A stretch of 64,000 nt of DNA from Litsea cubeba (taxonomy: Eukaryota; Streptophyta; Magnoliopsida; Laurales; Lauraceae), in NCBI GenBank assembly GCA_012931725.1, contig CM022949.1, forward strand, positions 61,876,106-61,940,105. The letters run 5' to 3'. A program made the position numbers and the translations under genes. The notes beneath the pieces were generated by a model, which made no database searches, had not been told where the DNA came from, and saw nothing but the letters and a program-made list of their open reading frames with translations. Numbering within the stretch: the stretch's first letter is position 1; each line of letters opens with the position of its first letter. Positions 34,596 through 44,977 of the stretch are shown here, piece by piece.

Positions 34596-35216
34596 AATAC
34601 AAAATCCAAAGCTGTCCTTCGACTCCATACAATCCGGCCAGCAAACGGGTTAGCAGAAGCTTTCAACAAGACACTCTGCAAAATCCTCAAAAAAATGGTC
34701 TCTAATCACAAAAGAGACTGGAGCGACAAAATGTCTGAAGCTTTGTGGGCCTATCGAACCACCGTTCGAGGACCAACCCATAGCACACCATTTTCCTTGG
34801 TCTATGGATGCGAAGCTGTCGTGCCCTTGGAAGTACAAATTCCTTCCTTGAGGGTATCCTTGCAAAATGACATGACTCAAGAAAGCAATGTCAAATTGCG
34901 GCTCCATGAGCTGGACAATCTCGATGAGAGATGACTCGAAGCTCAACAAAGCATTGAACTTTACCAAGCACGTATGGCAGGATCTTTCGATAAAAAGGTC
35001 AGGCAACGCGCCTACAAAAAGAATGACTTGGTTCTTGCGGTAAAAAGACCAATGGTCTTCGCTCACAAGTCCAAAGGCAAATTTGAGCCGAAATGGGAGG
35101 GACCCTATGTCATCGACAAAGTTTTCTCCAATGGCGCATACGCACTCCTAAACATGGAAGGTGACAGATGTATGTTGCCCATCAACGACAAGTTCTTAAA
35201 GCGGTACTACCCTTGA
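34596..35216 (+). pseudogene. E3 integrase C part, continued after the E2 insertion
   Basis: Resumes E3 pol after the AATAC duplication. The third catalytic block reads PANGLAEAFNK, but one frame over from the upstream part, so a single-base indel lies near 34640. The frame then runs through WAYRTTVRGPTHSTPF and PLEVQIPSLR to a TGA at 34931-34933. After it, LEAQQSIELYQARMAG and the C-terminal FEPKWEGPYVIDKV and LNMEGDRCMLPINDKFLKRYYP blocks continue to the natural stop at 35214. The TGA sits where CGA (Arg) is the simplest ancestor. Three separate defects (insertion, indel, stop) make this integrase dead. Confidence 0.85.
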
Positions 35217-35560
35217 AGACTTACCCAACTGGGTAAGAGCAATGCCTGTATGGCCAAAACCGGTTTCCAGGTACACGCTCGCTAAACCCACCTTTTTTTA
35301 GAATTTTCATGTCAAATATTGAAATTTCTAGAAATCTAAAACAATGCTTACTTTCATCGTTTCATTGTTCAAAAAAAAAATATCCAAGTTTAGGAACCTT
35401 TCCCTAACTTGACCAAAATTTTCAACCCTTGAACCCAAAATTCATGGTTTGAAACAAAATCCGGATTCAGGGATTTCCACCCTAGTCCACCTTGCCTTTT
35501 ACCGTCAAAATGGTTTTAGGTCAAAACTCATGACCCTCGTGTCTTTAAACAAAAAAAAAT
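35217..35560 (+). other. E3 non-coding segment after pol
   Basis: A/T-rich stretch between the pol stop and the first minisatellite. I see no open frame of substance, RNA gene or promoter. Confidence 0.6.
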
Positions 35561-35569
35561 GGTTTTTCA

Positions 35570-36040
35570 AAAACCGCGAGGAAGCGACGCTTAGTCGATA
35601 CTTGCACAAATCGGAAGCAAATGAACCACGTTCGACACTTCCAAAAATCGCAGGGAAGCGACATTTCGTCGATACTGCAAAATTCAAAACCGTGGAAACG
35701 CAACATTTCAGTTGATATCCACAACCCAAATTTCAAAGGTTCGAAAAAAACCTAAAAAACTGTGGAGACGCAACATTTCAGTTGATATCCATAACCCTAA
35801 GGTTCGAGAAAACCACAAATTTCAAAAATCGTGGGGAAACGACATCAAGTCAGTACCCGCAAAACCAAAATTTTTGAAAAAGCAAGGATGCGACATTCCA
35901 TCGATACTTGCACCCCAAATCCGCGAGGATGCGACATTCCATCGATACTCGCAACCGAATGAGCAAGGATGCGACATTCCATCGATACTTGCAAGAACAT
36001 TCAGCAGGGAGGCGACTTTTAGTCGATACTTGCATTTTTT
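35570..36040. repeat. Minisatellite with GCGACATTCCATCGATACTT core
   Basis: About nine degenerate units of roughly 45-70 bases. Each has a core such as GCGACATTTCAGTTGATATC or GCGACATTCCATCGATACTT followed by GC(A) and an A-rich spacer. The three units at 35888-35995 are the most alike. It lies between pol and the 3' end of the accessory gene. Confidence 0.8.
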
Positions 36041-36054
36041 TTTTTTGAAAACCA

Positions 36055-36350
36055 AACAGGCTATAAATGCCATCAAAACAGGCTATAAATGCCATCAAAA
36101 CAGGCTATAATGCCACAAACCGCGCTATCGATGCCACCAAAAACAAAACCGGCTATCATGCCACGAAAAAAAAACTGGATTCAAAAAAAAAAAACACTAT
36201 CAGTGCCACAAAACAAAACCGGCTATCAATGCCACAAAAATTGGCTATAGATGCCACAAAAAAAAAACTCGGTCTATCATTCCACAAGAAAGCTGGCTCT
36301 CATGCCAAAATTGCTTCCATGCCACAACAAAAACCTGGCTTTCATGCCAA
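36055..36350. repeat. GGCTATAAATGCCAAAA-type array, E3 interior
   Basis: About ten degraded units of GGCTATAAATGCCATCAAAA and GGCTATCAATGCCACAAAA. The core is the same as in the LTR arrays (12408-12495), so the motif occurs at both ends of the element. Confidence 0.85.
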
Positions 36351-36404
36351 AACAATCACTTGACAAAGATTTTCACAAAATGACAACCTTTGATCAAATC
36401 CCAT

Positions 36405-36665
36405 TTAGCAATTACTTTTATCAACAAAAAATTCAAGTGAGCAGTAGGGATACAAAAAAAGAAGAGCATCCCATTTAGCAATTACTTTTATCACAAAAAG
36501 ATTCAAGTTGGAGCGTAGGGATACAAAAAAAAAAAGAAAAGAGTACCAAAAAAATACATGTGGTACCAAAAAAAAGAGAGAGAAGTGTTCACAAACACTA
36601 CAAAAAATAAGTACCAAAAAAATACAAGTGGTACCAAAAAAAAGAAAAGAGAGAAGGATGGTTTC
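36405..36665. repeat. Duplicated block and GTACCAAAAAAATACA repeats
   Basis: A block of about 65 bases ending CATCCCATTTAGCAATTACT is duplicated (36400 and 36470), followed by several GTACCAAAAAA units. The Phe- and Lys-rich frames over it come from homopolymers. Confidence 0.75.
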
Positions 36666-36716
36666 TGTAAAAAAAATATACAGGAGCTCAATCAAAAATG
36701 GTCTCCAGCCAAGAGT

Positions 36717-39700
36717 TCAGCTCCCAAGCAAACTTTTAGCCTCAGCCGTCAAGGATTCCAAGGCACGCTTCTTCAGGAACCTGCCATGAGATGCTGGAGT
36801 GGGCTGTACCCCTTCTCTCACCCCAGGAAGCTTACCTCGAGCAGTTTGCCATTGTTCCTCCTCATCAGACTTCCTTTTGAGAACCCGTTCGGCATCTGCA
36901 ACCTGGTGAATCAGGGCACTCTCCCTGTCGCGAGCCTCTATTATGGCAGTCCACTTGGCAGCAACTTGTGCCTGCAAATGCTCAAGACGTCTCCTGGCCT
37001 CATCGAGCTCCCTGTCAAGGATGTTAAGGTCATGAGTCAGCCTGATGATGGCTATCTCTTCTAAGTTCCTCTTTCGGACTGCCTGCTTCTTGCTTTCTGT
37101 AGCCTCATCCAGGTCAGACTTAGCCTTATCAGCAGGGTCCAGGAACATCTCCTTGAAGAACTGGTCATCAGCCAAACTCACGGTCTCAAACCACTTGTCA
37201 CCCAGTGCAATGATCCTATCAACGATCGCCCTGGCACCTGTGACATCCAGACCAGCCTCTTCAGCATCACTGAGAATCTCCTGCACATGCTGGATCATGC
37301 CAAATCCGGCTTCCAAGTGCCCAGAAAAGAGAGTCTCAATCCAAGAGCTCAGAACTCGCATCACCACCTTCTTCGCAAAAAGAAGAGATGGCCCAGCTGA
37401 AGATTCGCCCAACTCCGTTGGTCGGCTACTCATATCATCATCTGTTGAAAGAGTAACAAAAGAACTCTTTCCAGCTGAATCTACTCCTGCTCGGGAAGGA
37501 ATCTCAGCGCGAGGAATCTCCTCAATATTGTCAGAGCTGGTCCCAGGAATCTCTACCTCTGGATCAACCTCTGGCATCTCTTGCTCTGGAAGCGACGGAT
37601 CCTCCTCTGCCACTTCAAAACCTGCAAAGGAAACACAAAAAGGTATGAATATGACCCTGTTTGAAAATCATTATCAGAGTTATAACTACAAAATACCTTC
37701 CTCGACGACTGGCGGAACACTTTCTTCCTCCATGAACTCATCGAAAGCATCATCAACATTTGCGTCGATCGATGGTTCAAAGTCATCAGAACCCTGTGGC
37801 AAGTCAGCTGACAACAAAAAAATCTGTGTTAGCAAACCAAGTCACAAACTCAAAAAAAAAAAAAACAAAAGAGCAAAAGAAGTCGTACCAATTGGAGATT
37901 CTGGATTTACTCCAGAGTCCCTCGGTTCTTCTTCAGGTGCCTCGACAGGATCCATCACCACCTCATCGGTTGGGACCTCAGGCATCACCAAGTCTTCCTC
38001 TGCTAAAAAAAAAAAAAGAAAAGCAGAAAACAAGAAGCAAATCATAACATGGAAAAAATCCCATGAAAAGAAATGGAAAGAGAAAAAGGAAGAATATACC
38101 TTCACCGACGGTCTTTCTTCTCGACTTCTCTTCTCTGGAGGCTCGTCAGCATCCACTGGCACATCCTCATCGATAGTAAGAGGAACTTCCAAGTCAGGAG
38201 AATCCTCATGCTGCCCCTTGCTGCGATGATGACTCCTCCTCCTCTTACCTCTGCGGGCTCGCTTCTTAGAGGAACCTGCCCCGCTGTCAAAGTCAGGTTT
38301 GCCACTCGACTCCTCACTGGATGATCTGCTCTTGCCAGTAGACTCCACGGAAGCTTGCCTCTGTGCCGCTTGCATCCAAGCCCAAGTTCGGCTTCCTCTG
38401 TTCGAGCTGCTCCAAAGCCTCATCAGGTATCTCTCGAACAGCTTCAGAACCGATGACGCCCTGGTCACCGAGAAAGCCTATCTTGTGCTTCTCTCCATAA
38501 AGGAAGGCCCAAACTTCCTCTCGCCGGATGCCATCCGACTTTCGAAGGCCCTTTCCAGATGCCAGCTTCACATCAAGCTCCTTCTTGGAAAGTCCCCCGA
38601 TATGCCGAAAAGCTCTCCGCGAACCACTTCGCAAAGCCGGTAGTCCGGGAAGTCAACAACACAGGATAAGAAATCATGGCTGTAGTGTCTTCAGCACTAT
38701 AGAAAGCCCATGCATTTCTCCCGTCCTGTAAGCCTCCGAAGCGCTTCACCATGCTTGAAGGCGCTCCAACAACGCCTTGAGAAAAGCCCAGCTGCAAAGC
38801 AAAGCGAGAGGGTACATACGGCTGGATGTCGACGAAAAGATGTCTGCGGTACACCATCGTGCCGACACGTATGCTGAAAAGCCACTCTCTCTCTGCATTT
38901 GTCAAGGAATAATGCCTTCCCGACCCCGCCCTGGTAGAGTCTCGGGAGGCACCAAAATCAAAAGCCTTCTTCCGCAACTCCGGAGAAAGCTTTACTGAAG
39001 ATTGCCCCATCTCGACGTCCCTGAACCGTCGGATCCTCATACGGGCAAACAAAAGTGATTCGGAACGGCTTTGCCCTTAGCCAGTCGAATCATCAGAGGA
39101 TCATCATCATGTGCAGCACCCAGCCGATGGAAGCCAGGACAGTGGTATACATACCACGAATAAAAGATATGGGCTGAAAATACCCTATTCATGGGAAGCC
39201 CAAGCCGAACCAGAAAAGCAGCAGCCTGCAGTTCGGTACACAGGTAGGAGTAAAGAGCTGGCACCAAAGCAAGCTGCTCTCCAAACGCCATCTGACAAGC
39301 CGAAAAAATACAATGTGGCCTGATGTGCGTTCCATCTCCTCCAGCAAAAATAGCCTCACCAAGCCAATAAGTGAGGTAAACAGCGAGATCTCTCCGCAGT
39401 GCAATGTCAGGACATATGGCGTTTGTACTTGCACAGAAATCTCTCAACTCTTCTTGCATGGCCAAGATCTTCTTTGAACTTGGATCCTGAGCTCCGCTTC
39501 CTGGGTCACGCTATCAGAAGACTCCCTGCTATCAAAAAAGTTGGGGAATGAAGAGCAAAAACTCTTCCAACTGCTGGATCTAACTTTCGAACCCCCCTTC
39601 TCCTTCAAAAAATCATAGAAGGCGACGAGCTGAAAGTATAAAAGCCTGAATTCCTCAGACTGCCCCTCGAGGACGCTGTCAATCGGCATAAACTCCTCAT

Positions 39701-41366
39701 AGAGTTTGCCGAGGATGGGCAATCCGGTAATGGCGCTCAGCTCCTTCAAAGAAAAACCAATCTCACTATTCGTCACAACGAAGGTATTGGTTTGTGGGAG
39801 GAATGACTCCAGCATAGCCATGAAGGCCTCGTCGGAAAAGATCACGGTCTCCCTAAAGGCGCGGACCGCATCAAAAATCCCGGCTTCCTTCAAAACGGCG
39901 CCACCAATCAGCAGGACGCGATCAGTCCACGACTTCCACTCGGAGTCAGCATTGAGACGACCACGAAGTCGGAAAGGCTTGATCCAATTGCTGCCGTCAC
40001 CGCTGAAAATACCAAGGCCCACCGGTCTCAAATCGACCGACGGATAATCAGAGCCCTGGTAGCCGCTGGATGGCATCAACAGGTCCATATCAACAGGCGA
40101 CCTCTCCGTATATCCAGGAGAACCGCCAACAAAAACCCCGGTCTTGATTACATTTGTCCTTCTCACCCAGCTTGGAGGATCTTCCCTCTTAGGGCACGTG
40201 GGGGCAAGGCTCAGAATCGAGACGGTGCGATCAAACGTCGACCGGGTAGCAACAGTCTTCTTCTCACCATCTGCTGTGAAGGAAAACTGAAAACATCTCC
40301 TCTGGTATGTCATGTCATCAGGGACTGCATCACCAAAGAAGAAGGTAGGCTTGGGCAAAACGCTCTGATCTTCCATCACCCATGGACGACTGCTTACCAT
40401 GATCTTATAGAATTCCTCTCCCTTGAGAGTGATCAGTCGCTGCCTCATCTCATCTCTGTTGAGGGAGTCGCACTCTTCCAGATTTCTCTCAACATACTGG
40501 ACCTTCTCGAAAAGCCTGCTGAACGGCCGGATTAGAAGATCTAGAAGATCGACGAGGTACGCTTGTAGCAGGCTCTTTACCCTTGTTCACTCTGGAGGAA
40601 CCACCTGAAAAGGATGGAAAAGAAAAAGATCAAACATCAAAATGACAGAATCTCGCTAAAAAAAAATCTGGCGAAATTTTGACATGATGACGGGGCAATT
40701 CCGAAGAAAAGGAACTATCCCGAAAGAAATAGAAAGCTTGAAGATGGGCTCAACATCGCTGCGAGCTCCGAAACTCCAAACTTTCGAAACCTCAAAGTCT
40801 CCGCAAAATCAGGAAGGGCTCAACATCACTGCGAGCTCCAAGTTCCCAAATTTGCAAAAACTTTCAGGTATGCTATCACATCATGCTACAAATTTAATTT
40901 ACAAATTAAAGGCATGCATGAACATCTAGGTTTGCAAAAAAAAAAAAAAAATGCATTATCATGATGAGCAAAAAAAAAAAAAAGAAGAAAAGAAACTTTC
41001 TCTAAAAAAAAAGAGGGGAAAGAAAACAAAAAAGAAAAGAAAAGAAACTCTCTCAAAAAAAAGGGGAGGGAAAGAAAAAAAAAAGAAAAAAAAAATGAGG
41101 GCTGGCCCACAGGCCGTGGCCCACAGGCCACGTGGCCGTACGGCCAGATCCGTACGGATCTGTCCGTACGGCCCACAAAAAAAAAACATAAAAAAAAAAA
41201 GAAAAGAAAGCAAAAAAAAAAACCGTGTGAAAAAAAAAGGGAGGCAAACACGTGAAAAAAAAAAGAGGAAAAGAAAAGAAAGAAACAAAAAAAAAAAGAG
41301 AAAGAACTTTATTTTTTCCTACAATGGAGTTTTCTTGAAAAAAAGGGAGAACTTACTTGAAGCCAT
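36717..41366 (-). pseudogene. E3 antisense accessory gene, plant-mobile-domain-like, multi-exon
   Basis: Transcribed against gag-pol. Exon 1 is ten bases (41366-41357, ATGGCTTCAA), with donor GTAAGT. Exon 2 runs 40604 to about 38100, exon 3 38002-37889, exon 4 37807-37697 and exon 5 37621-36717; the exon 3/4 and 4/5 junctions agree in phase 1. Exon 2 encodes a block like the plant mobile domain (QTNTFVVTNSEIGFSLKEL, GLPILGKLYEEF, then WLGEAIFAGG and LVPALYSYL), followed by a basic nuclear-signal-like KKRARRGKRRR. Exons 3-5 are acidic and end in a long coiled coil (LTHDLNILDRELDEARRRLE). Exon 2 has frame breaks near 40525, 39465, 38600 and 38350, so this copy is dead. Antisense ORFs between pol and the 3' LTR are known in some Tat elements; the function is unknown. 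Confidence 0.8.
40605..41356 (-). other. Accessory gene intron 1 (E3 copy)
   Basis: Starts GTAAGT and ends TTTTCAG. It is largely A-rich on the + strand (T-rich in the gene sense), with a central GC-rich palindromic patch (41101-41172) including the 16-base palindrome AGATCCGTACGGATCT at 41146-41161. The Lys-rich and Phe-rich open frames over it are homopolymer artefacts. Confidence 0.75.
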
Positions 41367-41488
41367 TGATGGAGAAGAAGAAGAAAACTCTTGAAGATCT
41401 TGAAGAAGAAAAGCTCTTGGTCTTGAAGCCCTCTTGAGATTATTGCAAAAGAAAGTAATAAGAGCAAGAGATCCAACCTTCTCCTTGC

Positions 41489-41495
41489 TTTTATA
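41489..41495 (-). promoter_or_regulatory. TATA box of the E3 accessory gene
   Basis: TATAAAA on the minus strand, in TCTATAAAAGCAAGG, about 125 bases upstream of the ATG. It is conserved at 9680-9686 and 62210-62216 in the two other copies. Confidence 0.75.
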
Positions 41496-41564
41496 GAGGA
41501 GAGCAAACCAAAGAAGGAAAGAAGAAAGAGGTAAGTGTTACTAATTAGTAACCTTACCAAAAGA

Positions 41565-41775
41565 AAGAGATTAGAAAGATTCTTTCCCAAAAGAAAGATA
41601 TCTTGAAGGATTTTCTCCCAAAAAGAAATCTATGACGGATTCTTTCCCAAAAGAAAGATATCTTGAGATATTCTATCCCAAAAATAAAGGGATCATGGAG
41701 AGATTCTCTCCAAGTAAAGAATATTCTTAGATATTCTCATCCAAATGAGATATTTTTGGATATCTTTACAAAAAT
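41565..41775. repeat. AAGATATCTT array upstream of the accessory gene (E3)
   Basis: About six units of AAGATATCTTGA and GATTCTCTCCCAAA type, immediately upstream of the TATA box on the minus strand; fewer units than in E4 or D. Confidence 0.8.
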
Positions 41776-42059
41776 GACACCATATGAGATCTAAGCCATT
41801 TCAAAAGCTTAAGGTCCCATGGGTTAGCCCATATGAGCCAGGTTTGACCACCTAGGCACAAAAAAAAAAAAAGAGAAAAAAGAAATAAATTTTGGGCTTT
41901 TAGTCAAAGAGAAATCCCTCTTACCAAGAGCATACAAAAATGGTTCCATGCCCTCTTTGAGTGATTGGACCATACAAAAGAAAATTCCAAGCCCCATGCG
42001 CTTCCAAAAATCAAACCATCACCTCATCTACCAATTGAGCCAAATTCTTGAAATTGACA

Positions 42060-42300
42060 TTCATCAAACCAAAACCTGGTCCCCTAACTTGCCACATACA
42101 GCCTGTTAGGTCACAAGACAAAACCAAAACCAAAACTGATCCCCTAACTTCCACATACAGCCGTTAGGTCACGAGATCAAAACCAAAATTGATCCCCCAA
42201 CATTCCACATACAGCTTGTTGGGTCACACGATCAAAACCAAACCCGACCCCCTAACCTGCCACATATAGCCTGTTAGGTCACAAGGTCAAAACCCAAATC
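42060..42300. repeat. About 63-bp tandem repeats before LTR B
   Basis: Four units of CCCCTAACTTGCCACATACA with CCTGTTAGGTCACAAG and AAAACCAAAA. Small deletions distinguish the units. Confidence 0.88.
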
Positions 42301-42506
42301 CACATCCCTGATGTCATCTTCAAAACTTTGCCTCGAGATGGTACGTGATCCCTTTCACTACCATAAAATTCCCCTGGAAGCTCAAAAGGCTACAAATACC
42401 AAAAAGAAAGACTGCTCAAAGACTCTTGGTCAAGTCACAGGCTCTCCTTCAAAAAATCTCTTCGAGGCACATCGACTACAAAAGTTAAGCAACTCGCCGC
42501 TGTACC

Positions 42507-42519
42507 TCGAGGGGGCATT
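42507..42519 (+). promoter_or_regulatory. E3 polypurine tract
   Basis: TCGAGGGGGCATT sits directly before TGTTGACACC of LTR B. E4 has the variant TCGAGGGAACATT before LTR C (44965-44977). Confidence 0.6.
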
Positions 42520-44813
42520 TGTTGACACCAAAAATGTCACTTTGCCTCATCAAGATCCAAAGAGCTACATGAAGTCGCAACCTGCCATAAATAGGCAATG
42601 CTGCTTCCAAAAATCAAATCTTGTCAGAATCAAACAAAAACTGCAAGATTCTTCCAGACAGCCAAAAGAGGAGTACACAAGAAGTTTCGGGCCATTTCAA
42701 AATCATTTGGCCTAACTTCGCTTCTCCGACAGCCGAAAAGGAGCTCTCGGCGACAAAAGCTCTCTGGGACCATGATTTCCAAGACAGAGCCTATGGATCA
42801 TCTTAAAATGACTCCAATAGGTTCCCTGTCAAATTTGAAGTCAATCGGACATCGGTTGACCGCACATCAAACCGCGACATCTTCATCGCGACAAAAAGCA
42901 AGTCTACAGGTGATAGGACCCCAAACGGCTTCAAAACTCAAACAAAAGCCTATGGTTGGTCTTATTTATTGCTCAGGAGGCTTCACAGCCAAATTTCAGG
43001 TCATTCCGACATCGTTTGACCCAGTTTCAGCTTCTGACGGAAAATCGGCAGCTCTGCGCGACAAAGTCTTCGGCTTTCTCAGGAAATTAGGAAACTTTGC
43101 AAACTAAAATGCAAGGATTCTCATCAGGTTTCCTACAAAGAAATCAGGCCAATAAATGGTCAAAATGTCAAGGAAAAGTACAGAAGAAAAAAGAATAAAA
43201 AACCAGCAAAAACGGACACAACACGGGACAAAAAGGGGGGAAAACCCCCAGGGTCGCCGGCGACCTTGGAGCCCGGGGTCGCCGGGAAGGCCCCGGAAAC
43301 CCCGGTTTTCGCCATTTTTTCGCGATTCGAAGAGCCCAGCCTCTGGTACTTTCCAAAATTCATGCTTTTGAGACACCAAGTCCTCTGACATCCATCCAAA
43401 ACACGGGTCAATCATCAAGAGTATCGAAAACAATATTGATCGCCACCCGGTCAACCAAAAAAAAGTGTGCTTTCTACCCGACCGATCGAGAAATCGACAG
43501 GACAGATGGCACCAACCTGCTGTTGGCAACAAACACCTGAAATTACATGGTCATCCGATGTCGATCTACATGAAGATCCATCGATGATCATCACCAGAAG
43601 AATCCTAAAAGACGCGGCCGGCCCGCGACTCTTCAGATGCTCGGCGACCACTTAATGTGATTAATTGACTAACTTTATTACAGTCATTAATCCATTTCTT
43701 TGGACGGCCCAATCAGAAGCAAGCATTCGGGAGTTACAAGTCAAGAGATTCATGGCATTTAACCCATGAAACTCCTCCCATCATGGCGATTAAAGGCGAT
43801 TAAATGCCCTCAATCTCCTCCGGCCAATTAGAAGCCAAGAAAAAGGAGTTACAAAATAAACAATTCAATTTTGTAACTCCTCCCATTATGCGGCTTAATG
43901 ACAATAAAAGCCCATAAACCCACCTAAAAGGCTACCTAAAAGCCTATAAATAGGAGGGCTCTCCAAGAAGAAAGGACACAGAATCAGAAACATCAGAGAA
44001 AAAAGCACAAGCACACAGACAGAAATCCAGAGAAAGGAAAAAGAGAGAACTCTGCGGAAGTTCTACACCGGCCACCGCAACAAGGTGACAAAAGTCCCTT
44101 GGGGGGTACCCCCCCAAGGTCCTTGCCTTCTCCTCCTGCCTCCAATGGCTTAGATATGGCTTTTCAGCCCGTCTACTCAGCTTTTTATTGGACATAGGAC
44201 CTTCCTTTGGTCTTTGTCCTCTAAAAACCCGAGGTTATAGCCAAGCCAAGCGAATCAATAGCATCCTCTGTTCTCATCTGCATGGATGATGGCGAAGCCC
44301 ACATATGGCTTGCGACCGTCAATCTAAACGAGTCCCCCACAATCTCCTGAGAAGTTAGATCCTCCTTTTCTTGCTTTTCATTGTAGTTTGTATTTTTTTA
44401 AAAGAGACAAAAATCACAATTCTTGTCTTTCATTGTTGATAAGGATTGTAAATCGGCTATAAATGCCAAAATCGGCTATAAACGCCAAAAATCGGCTATA
44501 AACGCCAAAATCGGCTATAAATGCCAAAAAAATCGCCTTTCACGGCAAATCAAGAAAATGTCTCTTTTCTTAAATATATGTGCAATGGAAAACTTGAAAG
44601 AAGTTGATTTCCCTTTTACTTGCGAAGGTTGATCTCCGGATCACCACTTGCAATTCCAAGTAAAAGTAGAAAATCTGGCACACCCAAAAAAAAAAGAAAT
44701 GTTGATGCACGCCCCCCTTTGCCCCCCGATTACGAAAGGGTCGGAACCAAACGGACTCCCACGTCCGCCGACCTCGGTAGGAACCCCGGGCATTCCGGGA
44801 GCGCGGTCCATCA
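42520..44813 (+). repeat. E3 3' LTR (LTR B)
   Basis: Matches LTR A with small indels, for example a shorter GGCTATAAACGCC array and a different A-rich stretch after the TATA box (43945-43952). It ends GGTCCATCA at 44813 and is followed by E4 sequence. Confidence 0.93.
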
Positions 44814-44977
44814 TTCACTACCATAAAATTCCCCTGGAAGCTCAAAAGACTACAATACCAAAAGAAAGACTGCTCAAAGACTCTTCGTCAAGTCACAAGC
44901 TTTCCTTCAAAAAATCTCTTCGAGGCACATCAACTACAAAAGTTAAGCAACTCGTCGCTGCACCTCGAGGGAACATT
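44814..44977 (+). mobile_element. E4 continued: last 164 bases before its 3' LTR
   Basis: Aligns to 42354-42519 of E3 (TTCACTACCATAAAATTCCC to the purine tract). It starts abruptly after LTR B with no primer site, so it is the resumed 3' end of the older element and not the start of a new one. Confidence 0.8.

Larger units (their letters stand above)
10461..44813 (+). mobile_element. E3: Ogre-like (Tat lineage) Ty3/gypsy retrotransposon, about 23 kb without its nested insert
   Basis: LTRs A and B share TGTTGACACC and GGTCCATCA ends and a deletion not found in LTRs C and D, so they form one pair. The order is LTR, leader with tandem repeats, ORF1, gag, protease, G-patch/RT/RNase H/archaeal-type RNase H/integrase, repeat block, antisense accessory gene, LTR. 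The size, extra ORF before gag and dual RNase H are Ogre/Tat hallmarks. E2 interrupts the integrase. No 5-bp target duplication is visible (AACCT before LTR A, TTCAC after LTR B). Frames are broken at several sites, so the element is defective. Confidence 0.9.

Noticed and set aside
35505..36110. Open frames over the ATCGAT minisatellite
   Set aside because: Both strands are open because of the repeat; residues repeat with the DNA unit and match nothing.
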